From CAZXFA01 sp964640085 (GTDB taxonomy: Bacteria; Actinomycetota; UBA4738; HRBIN12): a stretch of DNA of 59,523 nucleotides. The position numbers and the translations under genes are program-made. The notes beneath the pieces are model-generated. The model was not told where the DNA came from, ran no database searches, and worked only from the letters and a program-made list of their open reading frames with translations. Positions 39,215 through 46,730 of this stretch are shown in pieces; the stretch's first letter is position 1, and each line of letters opens with the position of its first letter. The stretch lies in the NCBI GenBank assembly GCA_964640085.1, contig CAZXFA010000018.1:1-59523 (forward strand), given 5' to 3'.

Positions 39215-40606
39215 GTGCGGATCGCCGTCATCGGAACCGGTCGCGTGGGTCTCGTCACGTGCGTCGCACTCGCGAGCCTCGGGCACGAGACCGTGGGGAC
39301 GGACGTCGACGAGGGGAAGATGGATCTGCTCCGGAAGGGGACGCCTCCCTTCTTCGAGCCGGGTCTGGAGGATGCTCTGAGCCGGGAGCTGGCGTCGGGT
39401 CGTCTCTCGTTCGAGACGGAGGTGCGCGAGGCTCTCCGGGATGCAGAGGTCGTGTTCATCTGCGTGGGCACCCCCTCGCGGGCCGACGGGCACGCCAATC
39501 TCCTCGCGGTAGAGCAGGCGGTTCGCGAGATCGCTCGCCACGCGATGGACGGTGCCGTCGTGGTGGAGAAGTCGACGGTCCCTGCCGGCACCGCAGAGAG
39601 GGTGCGGCAGATCCTGATCCGCGACGGCGGCGGCCGACAGGTGTTCGTCGCATCCAACCCCGAGTTCCTGCGTGAGGGGATGGCCCTGCGCGACGCCCTC
39701 GTACCTGACAGGATCGTGATCGGGGTTGAGTCGGATCGCAGCCAGGAGGTCCTGCAGCGCCTGTACGAGCCGCTCACGCGCGCCGGCGCGCGCCTGATCG
39801 TGACGAACACGCCGACGGCAGAGCTTGCCAAGCACGCGAGCAACGCGTTCCTCGCCCTGAAGATCTCCTTCGCCAATGCGCTGGCTCGGCTCTGCGAACG
39901 CACAGGTGCGGATGTCGAGGCCGTGGCCGATGTACTTGGTGCTGACCCACGGATCGGTCGCGCCTTCCTGAGCGCCGGCCTCGGGTACGGCGGCTACTGC
40001 CTGCCGAAGGACGTCGCGGCACTCGAGCGTCTGGCCGCCCGCCTCGGCTACCCGTTTCCTCTGCTCCAGGAGATCGAGCGTCTGAACCAAGAGGCCGTCG
40101 AGGCTGTCGCCGCGCGCATCGAGGAGGCCGTCTGGAACCTCGAGGGGAAGCGGATCGCTCTGCTGGGGCTCGCGTTCAAGCCGAACACCGACGATGTGCG
40201 CTCCGCACCGGCCCTTGAACTGGCGCGACGGCTACTCGCTTCCGGCGCACAGGTCGTCGGGTACGACCCACAAGCGGGGGACTACGCGAAGGAGGAGGTT
40301 CCAGGATTGGAGCTTGCGGGGAGCGTCTACGAGGCGGCTGCCGCCTCCCATTGCCTGGTCGTCGCGACCGAGTGGGAAGAGTTCCGGGATGTGGACCTCG
40401 CCGCGCTCCGGGACGCCATGGCTCACCCGGTGGTCGTGGACGGGAGGAACCTGTTCGATCCGGCCGAGATGGTCGCTTCGGGGTTCTGGTACTACCCGAC
40501 CGGGCGTTCCGTGGAGATGCCGGAAGCCCCGGTGCGACTTCCGGAGGGCGCGGGAGCCGTTGAGCGCGACGTCGATGGCATGACCGAGCAGATCATCCCT
40601 CGATGA
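39215..40606 (+). CDS. ugd: UDP-glucose 6-dehydrogenase
   Basis: It oxidises UDP-glucose to UDP-glucuronate. The 463-residue protein has MRIAVIGTGRVGLVTCVALASLGHETVGTDVDE, FICVGTPSRADGHANL, EKSTVPAGTAERVR, SNPEFLREGMALRDALVPDRIVIG, NAFLALKISFANALARLCE, and the catalytic Cys in GLGYGGYCLPKDVAAL. The last 40 residues are extra. GTG start with GGAGGT 4 nt upstream. Transcribed toward the glycan locus, so glucuronate is a likely precursor. Confidence 0.93.
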   Translation: MRIAVIGTGRVGLVTCVALASLGHETVGTDVDEGKMDLLRKGTPPFFEPGLEDALSRELASGRLSFETEVREALRDAEVVFICVGTPSRADGHANLLAVEQAVREIARHAMDGAVVVEKSTVPAGTAERVRQILIRDGGGRQVFVASNPEFLREGMALRDALVPDRIVIGVESDRSQEVLQRLYEPLTRAGARLIVTNTPTAELAKHASNAFLALKISFANALARLCERTGADVEAVADVLGADPRIGRAFLSAGLGYGGYCLPKDVAALERLAARLGYPFPLLQEIERLNQEAVEAVAARIEEAVWNLEGKRIALLGLAFKPNTDDVRSAPALELARRLLASGAQVVGYDPQAGDYAKEEVPGLELAGSVYEAAAASHCLVVATEWEEFRDVDLAALRDAMAHPVVVDGRNLFDPAEMVASGFWYYPTGRSVEMPEAPVRLPEGAGAVERDVDGMTEQIIPR

Positions 40607-40743
40607 GGGACGCGAGACCGGCCCCAGCGGCGGCGACCCACGTGCCATCATGCAGACGACGTATGCGCGATACGTCGTCGGAACCGTGTCGGGCACCGCT
40701 CGGCTGCCTACCCTTCTCGCACTTGCGTAGCCGGTGAGGTGAG

Positions 40744-41427
40744 ATGGCGGACGATCCGTCACGCATCCGCATCGTCCTCGCGGACGAGCAGTCGCTGTTC
40801 CGCGAAGCTGTTCGCGCGGTGCTGGAGAACGAGGCTGACATCGAGATCGTGGGCGAGGCTCGGGACGGCCTTCGCGCCGTCGCCGAAGCCGAGCGGACCA
40901 CGCCGGACATGGTGCTGCTGACGTCCGACCTCCCGAACTGCGATGGCATCCGAGCGACGCACATGATCAGGGAACGGCTGCCGGAGACCCGGGTCCTGGT
41001 CCTGTCGACCGACGAGGATCTTGGCGTGCTGGTCGATTCCCTCGAGGCTGGAGCGAGCGGTTACCTCACGAAGATGTGTCCGCTCTCGGACCTGATCGAG
41101 GCGACCCGGGCCATCCATCGAGGAGAGACCCTCGTGCCGCCGCGGATGCTCGGACCGCTTCTCACCAAGCTCATCCGGCGGCGCCGTGAACACGATGAGG
41201 CTGCCAAGCGGCTGGGGAAGCTGACGAAGCGGGAGCGGGAGGTCCTCGGGCTGCTTTCGGAGGGCCTCAGCAACGAGGGCATCGCCCAGGCGTTCGTCAT
41301 CAGTCCGGAAACGGCCCGAACCCACATCCAGAACGTCCTGGGCAAGCTCGGGGTCCATTCCCGTCTCGAGGCAGTAGCGTTCGCCCGGCAGAACGGGCTG
41401 CACGAGGAGTTGGAGCTCGCGCGGTGA
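40744..41427 (+). CDS. NarL/LuxR-type regulator with altered receiver
   Basis: The 227-residue protein has the receiver layout (RIVLADEQSLFREAVRAVLE, GASGYLTKMCPLSDLIEA) and a LuxR HTH (LTKREREVLGLLSEGLSNEGIAQAFVISPETARTHIQNVLGKLGVHSRLEAVAFARQ). The expected phospho-acceptor position in PDMVLLTSDLPNCDG is Thr60, not Asp. D62 is two residues away. Phosphorylation-independent action is therefore possible. It lies between ugd and the HprK-like genes and could control the glycan or peptide locus. Confidence 0.85.
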   Translation: MADDPSRIRIVLADEQSLFREAVRAVLENEADIEIVGEARDGLRAVAEAERTTPDMVLLTSDLPNCDGIRATHMIRERLPETRVLVLSTDEDLGVLVDSLEAGASGYLTKMCPLSDLIEATRAIHRGETLVPPRMLGPLLTKLIRRRREHDEAAKRLGKLTKREREVLGLLSEGLSNEGIAQAFVISPETARTHIQNVLGKLGVHSRLEAVAFARQNGLHEELELAR

Positions 41428-41663
41428 GACCGCTCGCCGTCGAGCGAGCGCGAGCGAGCCGCCGTTCCCGAAGGGTTCTCTCGGAGGGTGGACCTGGGCG
41501 CGGTCAGAGTCGATGGTCGGGGTCTATGGAGGGAGGTGCGATGCAGGGCCAGCGGCAGCTCAACCGCTGAGAGGAGGCTCTGGAGCGCCTAGGTTGGGTT
41601 GCTACCGAGTACTATCGCGTCGCCGGCACCGCCGTCGCGGTCCGGTCGACGGACGCTGCCCTC

Positions 41664-42467
41664 ATGGACCCCGTCCGCGCCTACCTCGGTACGCACCGGA
41701 TTCCGACGCCGGAGATCGGGGAGCGCTACTACCCCTACTCGATCGACAGTGGACAGGTGCGCGTGCTCCGCGGTGGGCGCCGCACGCGACCCGTCGGCAC
41801 CGTCTACCTGTACACGCTGAAGCTGCATCGTTCCCGGAGCGCCGATGAGCTCATCGGGCGGATGCTGGCGTCGATCAAGGAGGTCTCGTCGCTTCGGCGC
41901 GACGACGTCCTCCGCATCCGCGCGGGGGCGGTGGTGAGGGACGGCTCGATCCTCCTCCTGCCGTCCGCCTACGACCCAAGGCTCCCTGCGCTGGTCGCCC
42001 TCCTGGTTCGTGGAGGACTGGCCTATCTCTCGGACGAGCTCGTCCACGTCGATCCCGTGCTCCGCCGCGTGAGCGCCCCCGACCTGCCCATCCTGATCGA
42101 TCCGCGCCATCTGGCATCGTTCCCGGGGATCAGCCGCGAGGTCGCGGCCACGCGGCGAGCAAAGCGCGATGGCGACCTGCGCTTCGCGGTCTCCGCCGAC
42201 GAGCTCGGCGGCCGGAGGGCAGGGCCTGGCGCCGTCGGTCGCGTCGTGTTCCCGCGGTTCGAGGCGGGCGGCCCGACGCGTCTGGAGCCCATCAGCCGCT
42301 CGGAAGCCGCGTTCGAGCTGGCGAAGGCTGGATTGAACGTCCACGTATGGGGCGAGCGAGCGATCCTCCTGGCCGAGCAGCTGATGGCGGATGCCCGGAT
42401 CGAGCGGATGCACGTCGGCCGCCTGGAGGACGCGGCGGAGCTCCTCCTCAGCTCGGGGGAGGCCTGA
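41664..42467 (+). CDS. HprK-like protein with destroyed P-loop
   Basis: Residues 80-135 (LRIRAGAVVRDGSILLLPSAYDPRLPALVALLVRGGLAYLSDELVHVDP) align position by position with the adjacent HprK-like kinase, but the P-loop GAMDAGKST is replaced by PSAYDPRLP and the conserved His by Arg, so ATP binding is unlikely. Homology to an N-terminal region clearly extends upstream of this ATG (LERLGWVATEYYRVAGTAVAVRSTD). An ATG at 41541 with GGAGGGAGG is in the same frame but separated by TGA (41568-41570). A scaffolding partner of the next protein is plausible. Confidence 0.6.
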   Translation: MDPVRAYLGTHRIPTPEIGERYYPYSIDSGQVRVLRGGRRTRPVGTVYLYTLKLHRSRSADELIGRMLASIKEVSSLRRDDVLRIRAGAVVRDGSILLLPSAYDPRLPALVALLVRGGLAYLSDELVHVDPVLRRVSAPDLPILIDPRHLASFPGISREVAATRRAKRDGDLRFAVSADELGGRRAGPGAVGRVVFPRFEAGGPTRLEPISRSEAAFELAKAGLNVHVWGERAILLAEQLMADARIERMHVGRLEDAAELLLSSGEA

Positions 42468-42468
42468 G

Positions 42469-43389
42469 ATGGACGCCGCGGAGCTCCGCAGGCTGGAGGA
42501 GACGGCAGGATGCGAGGACGAGGAAGCCGAGGAGCCCACCGGTTGGGCGACCGAAGACCACTACCGTCTCCTGTCCGTCCCGCTCCTGGTCCGGACGATG
42601 CACCCCGGGTTCGCCGAGGCACTGGGCTGGCATCTGGCGCCGTTCCGACGCGAAGGCCCCGGGGCGTCGCTCGGCGTCGTGGTCGACATGTGGGAGCGCG
42701 AGGCGGCGGACGAGGGTTTCACCGAGCACGGACCTGACGCTCCGCGCTTCGTCTACTTCCGCGATGGCCAGACCAGGGTGGCCTCGCTGACCGGTCTCCT
42801 GTCGTTCGCGATCTGGGACGTCCACGCCATGGTGCCCCAGACCGCGCAGGACTTCCTGTTCGTCCACGCCGGCGCCGTCGCACGTAGCGGGGCCGGTATG
42901 CTCTTGGTCGGAGCGATGGACGCGGGGAAGTCGACCCTCACCACCGCGCTGCTGATGCAGGGGTACGACTACCTGTCCGACGAGCTCGGGGCGATCGATC
43001 CGGTCACGACCCGTGCGTACCCGTTCCCGAAGAGGATCTCGCTCGATCCGGAGGCCCTCGCACACCTCTCCGGTCTCGAGGAGCGCCTGGACGATCGCCC
43101 GAGGCCGTCCGACGGTCTGCGCCAGCGCTACGTGGCCGTGGAGGACGTCGGTGGCTCCGTGTCCGCGCCCTGTCCGGTCCGGGCCATGGTGTTCCTATCC
43201 GCCGATCGATCCGGTCCGCCACGCCTCGCGCCGATCGGCCGGGCGGAGGCGGTGCAGCGGATCGTGCCCCACTGCTTCAACCTCGATCTCCACCGCGACC
43301 GAGGCATGGTCCTGCTGTCGCGCCTGGCGGCGGGGTCGACCGCGTATGTGCTGGAGGGCGGGGCTCCGGGGGAGCGGGCAGCGCTCCTC
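42469..43389 (+). CDS. HprK-like kinase (3' end lost in gap)
   Basis: The visible 307 residues contain the HPr-kinase-type core FLFVHAGAVARSGAGMLLVGAMDAGKSTLTTALLMQGYDYLSDELGAIDP: His133, Walker A GAMDAGKST (148-156) and the downstream Ser-Asp-Glu. Such HprK-related kinases occur beside PqqD and peptide or polysaccharide genes and are distinct from classical HPr kinase of carbon control. In some lasso-peptide loci a HprK homologue phosphorylates the peptide. The substrate here is unknown. It follows the degenerate paralogue by 1 nt, and the 3' end is in the 100-N gap. Confidence 0.75.
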
Positions 43390-43489
43390 NNNNNNNNNNN
43401 NNNNNNNNNNNNNNNNNNNNNNNNNNNNNNNNNNNNNNNNNNNNNNNNNNNNNNNNNNNNNNNNNNNNNNNNNNNNNNNNNNNNNNNNN
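43390..43489. other. Scaffold gap of 100 N
   Basis: Exactly 100 N with no overlap between flanks. It hides the 3' ends of the HprK-like kinase gene and of the convergent Tat/Cys-rich gene, and any gene between them. Confidence 0.9.
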
Positions 43490-43767
43490 GCCGGATCCGA
43501 GCAGAGCTGGCCTCCCTCTCCGCAGCCGAAGCCGCCGCAGGCAGCCATGCAGACATCCCCAGGCGGACCGCCGCACGTCGCCTCGTTGCCGCTCATCGCG
43601 CACGCGCCGACGCAGGCAGAGTGGTCGCACTCGACCGGCGTGCCGGCGTACGCCGGCCGAGCCACGATCGTCTGGATCATGGGCGCGGCCCACGCCGCGG
43701 TAGCCGTCGTGACGGCCGCTCGGCGCAGGAACGTCCGTCGATCCACCCTATTCAGGTCATCCGCCAT
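43490..43767 (-). CDS. Tat-exported cysteine-rich small protein (C-terminus lost in gap)
   Basis: MADDLNRVDRRTFLRRAAVT then a hydrophobic stretch ending ARPAYAG is a twin-arginine signal peptide (DRRTFLRR, AYA cleavage site near residue 41). The visible mature part, about 50 residues, has eight cysteines in VECDHSAC, GACAMSG, EATCGG, DVCMAACGGFGCGEG and QLCSDP, with many Gly. I know no named family. The ATG has GAGGAGG at 7-nt spacing and lies 20 nt after pqqD on the same strand, so the two are co-expressed. It could be a metal-binding protein or a modified peptide. Confidence 0.6.
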
Positions 43768-43787
43768 GTCTGTCCTCCTCGGTTCCG

Positions 43788-44135
43788 CTACCGCGAGACG
43801 GTCTCCAGAACGTCCTCGACCAGCCCCAGGGCATCGAGCTCGGCGACCGCCCTGGCCACCTGCTCCTCGACGCGCGATCGGTCCTGCCTGTAGGCCTCCG
43901 CGATGTCCGCTGCGAGCTCACCGACCGTGGCCTCCCCCTCGCACAGCTGCCAGATGATCGATGCGGAGGGGTTGAGGTGATGGACCAGGCCGGAGCCGTC
44001 GTCGTACAGGATCACCCCATCGCCCATGTCGAGCTCCAGGACGGCGGGACGCCGCCCCGGGACGTACCCGAGCGAAACGAGGGGTACCTCCACCTGCTCC
44101 GCGGATCGCGGAGCCTCCCGACTCGGCTCGTCCAT
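43788..44135 (-). CDS. PqqD-family (RRE-type) protein
   Basis: The 115-residue product has a variable 35-residue N-terminus, then the PqqD domain RPAVLELDMGDGVILYDDGSGLVHHLNPSASIIWQLCEGEATVGELAADIAEAYRQDRSRVEEQVARAVAELDALGLVE. PqqD domains bind leader peptides for modification enzymes, and also occur alone beside HprK-like kinases and sugar genes. The ATG at 44135 is chosen. A longer extension exists but lacks conservation. TACTCT lies 7 nt upstream, so the mRNA may be leaderless. It is divergent from the dehydratase gene. Confidence 0.8.
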   Translation of the reverse strand: MDEPSREAPRSAEQVEVPLVSLGYVPGRRPAVLELDMGDGVILYDDGSGLVHHLNPSASIIWQLCEGEATVGELAADIAEAYRQDRSRVEEQVARAVAELDALGLVEDVLETVSR

Positions 44136-44298
44136 CGGGCACAGAGTAGGTGGGTCCCGCCCAGCGTACATACGTGCTTGGCCGTAAATAGTGCTACGCA
44201 CCGAAGCAACGACAGGCGTGTACGGGATGCGTACTAGACGAATTACGCAGCGCGCTCGATGATGAGCGCGGGCGACCGTTCCTACACTCGGGCTCCTG

Positions 44299-46197
44299 TT
44301 GGACCGACCGCCTCCCTCCGAGTTGACCGATCCCGGTGCCCAGCCGCCGCGTCCGACCCTTCCCGAGCGGGTCGTGCGTCGACTCCGTCACGACTCCCCC
44401 CTCGTGTTCCTGGACATCGCCGTCGTCTTCTCCGCGTACCTGTCCACGTTGGTCATCCGGCTGGAGGGGGCGGTACCGGAACGCTACTGGGACGGCTTCT
44501 GGGTGTTCCTGCCCATCGCCGTCTCGGTCCATCTGGCCGCGAACCTGCTCTTCGGGCTGTACGGCCAGATGTGGCGGTACGCGAGCGTCCTGGAGGCCCG
44601 GCGGGTGGTCCTGGCAGGCCTGACGGCTGGCGGGTTCCTCGTGGCGGGCGACACGCTGGCCAGAGATGGCCTCCGCCCCCTCCCGCTCTCGGTCGTCACC
44701 CTCGGGGCCATCTTGTGCCTCATCGGGTTCGGGGCGGTGCGGTTCCAGAGCCGGCTCTTCGCGTTCCGGCGCCGACAGGTCGATGGGGACCCCGTCCGCG
44801 TCCTGCTCGTGGGCGCCGGTGACGCAGGGGCGATGGTCCTGCGTGACATCCTCGGGAACCCCTCGCTCGGCCTCCATCCGGTTGGCATCGTGGACGATGA
44901 CCGCCGGAAGGTGGGTCGCTCGCTCTACGAGGTGCCCATCCTGGGGACGCGCTCGCACATCCCCCAGCTGGTCGCGCGGCTAGGCGTCGAGCAGGTGCTC
45001 CTGGCCATATCGTCGGCGACCAGCGACCTGGTCCAAGACGTGGCGGCTCTGTGCGAGGAGGCGGCGGTCACGCTCCGGGTCCTGCCGTCCGTCCGGGAGC
45101 TCGTCGGCGGTCGCATCACGGCCCGTGACATCCGCGACCTGAGGATCGAGGACCTCCTTGGCCGTCAGCAGGTGGTGATGGACGAGCCCTCCATCCGCGC
45201 GATGGTGCAGGGGCGGCGGATCCTGATCACGGGCGCCGGCGGCTCGATCGGATCGGAGATCGCACGGCAGGTGCTCGGACTGGAACCGGCGCACGTAGCG
45301 CTGGTCGACCACGATGAAACCCACCTGCATGACCTGATCACCGAACTTCCCCCCTCGCTTCCTATCTCGGGGGTGCTCGCCGACGTTCGGGATCGCGACC
45401 GCGTGCTCAGCGTCCTCCGGGCGGAGCGTCCGGAGGTCGTCTTCCACGCGGCCGCCCACAAGCACGTACCGCTGCTGGAGACGCACCCGGCGGAGGCCTT
45501 CCGGACCAACATCCTCGGGACGGCGAACGTCGCCGAGGCCGCGGTGGCCAGCGGCGTCGGTCGGTTCGTCCTGATCTCGACCGACAAGGCGGTTCGTCCG
45601 GCCAGCGTGATGGGTGCCTCGAAGTGGTTCGCCGAACAGATCGTGCGCAGCCTGCAGGACGGCGGCACGACCCTGTGCACCGTGCGATTCGGCAACGTCG
45701 TAGGCAGCCGCGGGAGCGTGACCCCGAAGTTCCTGCGCCAGATCGCGGCTGGCGGTCCGGTGACCATCACCGATCCCTCGATGATGCGCTACTTCATGAG
45801 CGTCCAGGAGTCGGTGGCCCTGGTGCTGCAGGCCGCCGCGTTGGCCCACGGTGGCGAGGTGTTCACGCTCGAGATGGGGGAGCCCGTGAACATCCTCGAC
45901 CTCGCTCGGAGGTTGATCCGGCTCTCGGGGCGCGTCCTGGGTCGCGACATCCAGGTGGAGGTCATCGGGCCACGACCGGGGGAGAAGCTCGTCGAGGACG
46001 TTCTGGACCCGAGGGAGCACCCGGAGACGAGCGGGCACCCTGGGATCCTCGTGTCCCGTCCGGCGCGGCCGGATCGGGCCGTGATGGCGCGGTCGTTGCG
46101 AGAGCTCGAGGTGCTCCTCGACGAGGACGAGCTGCTCGCGGGCAGGCTGAAGGAGCTCGCGAGCGGTGGCTTCGTGGAGGATGTGGTGCGGGTATGA
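44299..46197 (+). CDS. Membrane nucleotide-sugar 4,6-dehydratase (CapD/PglF/WbpM-like)
   Basis: The 632-residue protein has four N-terminal hydrophobic segments (about residues 35-150), a CoA-binding-like domain (RVLLVGAGDAGAMVLRDIL) and an SDR domain with TGAGGSIGSEIARQVL, VFHAAAHKHVPLLETHPAEAF, STDKAVRPASVMGASKWFAEQ and RFGNVVGSRGSVTPKF. The S-x-M-G-x-x-K reflects the CapD group that uses Met in place of Tyr, typical of UDP-GlcNAc 4,6-dehydratases. It makes 6-deoxy-4-keto sugars for glycans. The TTG start is tentative. TACACT ends 10 nt before it. Confidence 0.9.
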   Translation: MDRPPPSELTDPGAQPPRPTLPERVVRRLRHDSPLVFLDIAVVFSAYLSTLVIRLEGAVPERYWDGFWVFLPIAVSVHLAANLLFGLYGQMWRYASVLEARRVVLAGLTAGGFLVAGDTLARDGLRPLPLSVVTLGAILCLIGFGAVRFQSRLFAFRRRQVDGDPVRVLLVGAGDAGAMVLRDILGNPSLGLHPVGIVDDDRRKVGRSLYEVPILGTRSHIPQLVARLGVEQVLLAISSATSDLVQDVAALCEEAAVTLRVLPSVRELVGGRITARDIRDLRIEDLLGRQQVVMDEPSIRAMVQGRRILITGAGGSIGSEIARQVLGLEPAHVALVDHDETHLHDLITELPPSLPISGVLADVRDRDRVLSVLRAERPEVVFHAAAHKHVPLLETHPAEAFRTNILGTANVAEAAVASGVGRFVLISTDKAVRPASVMGASKWFAEQIVRSLQDGGTTLCTVRFGNVVGSRGSVTPKFLRQIAAGGPVTITDPSMMRYFMSVQESVALVLQAAALAHGGEVFTLEMGEPVNILDLARRLIRLSGRVLGRDIQVEVIGPRPGEKLVEDVLDPREHPETSGHPGILVSRPARPDRAVMARSLRELEVLLDEDELLAGRLKELASGGFVEDVVRV

Positions 46198-46724
46198 GCA
46201 CCTGCACGGTCTTGGTCGCGTACCGCGAGGCCCTGCCGGCGGAGGGTATCGCCGCCGCTCTGGCGCGGTTCCCGGGGATCGTTCCGGTCGGCTCGGTCTC
46301 GACCTCGAACGAGGCCCTCAAGCTCGGTGAGCGTGTCGACTCGGTGGCCATGGACGCACGGCTGCCCGACGCCGACCGTGCGGCGAGCGCGCTGCGGCGC
46401 CGGGGCGTGCGTGTGGTCATCGTCGGCGTCGGGGACGCCCAGGACGGGTCGATCCGCGTCTCGCCCGACGCCCGAGTGAGGGCGCTTGCGGCGGCGCTGA
46501 GCCCCGGGTCCGGTATGCAGGATGGGGGGCCCGGCCGGCTGACGCGTCGCGAGCGGGAGGTCCTTTCCCTGGTAGCCAAGGGCCTCGCCGGCAAGCAGGT
46601 CGCGCGCCAGCTCGGTATCAGCCCCAAGACCGTGGAGCGCCACAAGACGAAGATCTTCTCGAAGCTCTCGGTGCCGAACGCCGCAGCCGCCGCCAACCTG
46701 TTCGCGGCCACCAGCCAGGGGTGA
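46194..46724 (+). CDS. LuxR-type regulator with degenerate receiver
   Basis: The 176-residue product has a short receiver-like half: TVLVAYREALPAEGIAAALARF lacks the acidic pair, while SVAMDARLPDAD keeps a possible Asp. It has an intact LuxR HTH (LTRREREVLSLVAKGLAGKQVARQLGISPKTVERHKTKIFSKLSVPNAAAAANLFA). The ATG overlaps the dehydratase stop, and the Wzz/kinase gene follows after 6 nt. Its place inside the operon points to local control of the glycan locus. Confidence 0.82.
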   Translation: MSTCTVLVAYREALPAEGIAAALARFPGIVPVGSVSTSNEALKLGERVDSVAMDARLPDADRAASALRRRGVRVVIVGVGDAQDGSIRVSPDARVRALAAALSPGSGMQDGGPGRLTRREREVLSLVAKGLAGKQVARQLGISPKTVERHKTKIFSKLSVPNAAAAANLFAATSQG

Positions 46725-46730
46725 CGGCCG

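Noticed and set aside
46194..46724. Full response regulator with active receiver
   Set aside because: The acidic pair and the conserved Lys are missing, so it is listed as a LuxR protein with a degenerate receiver.
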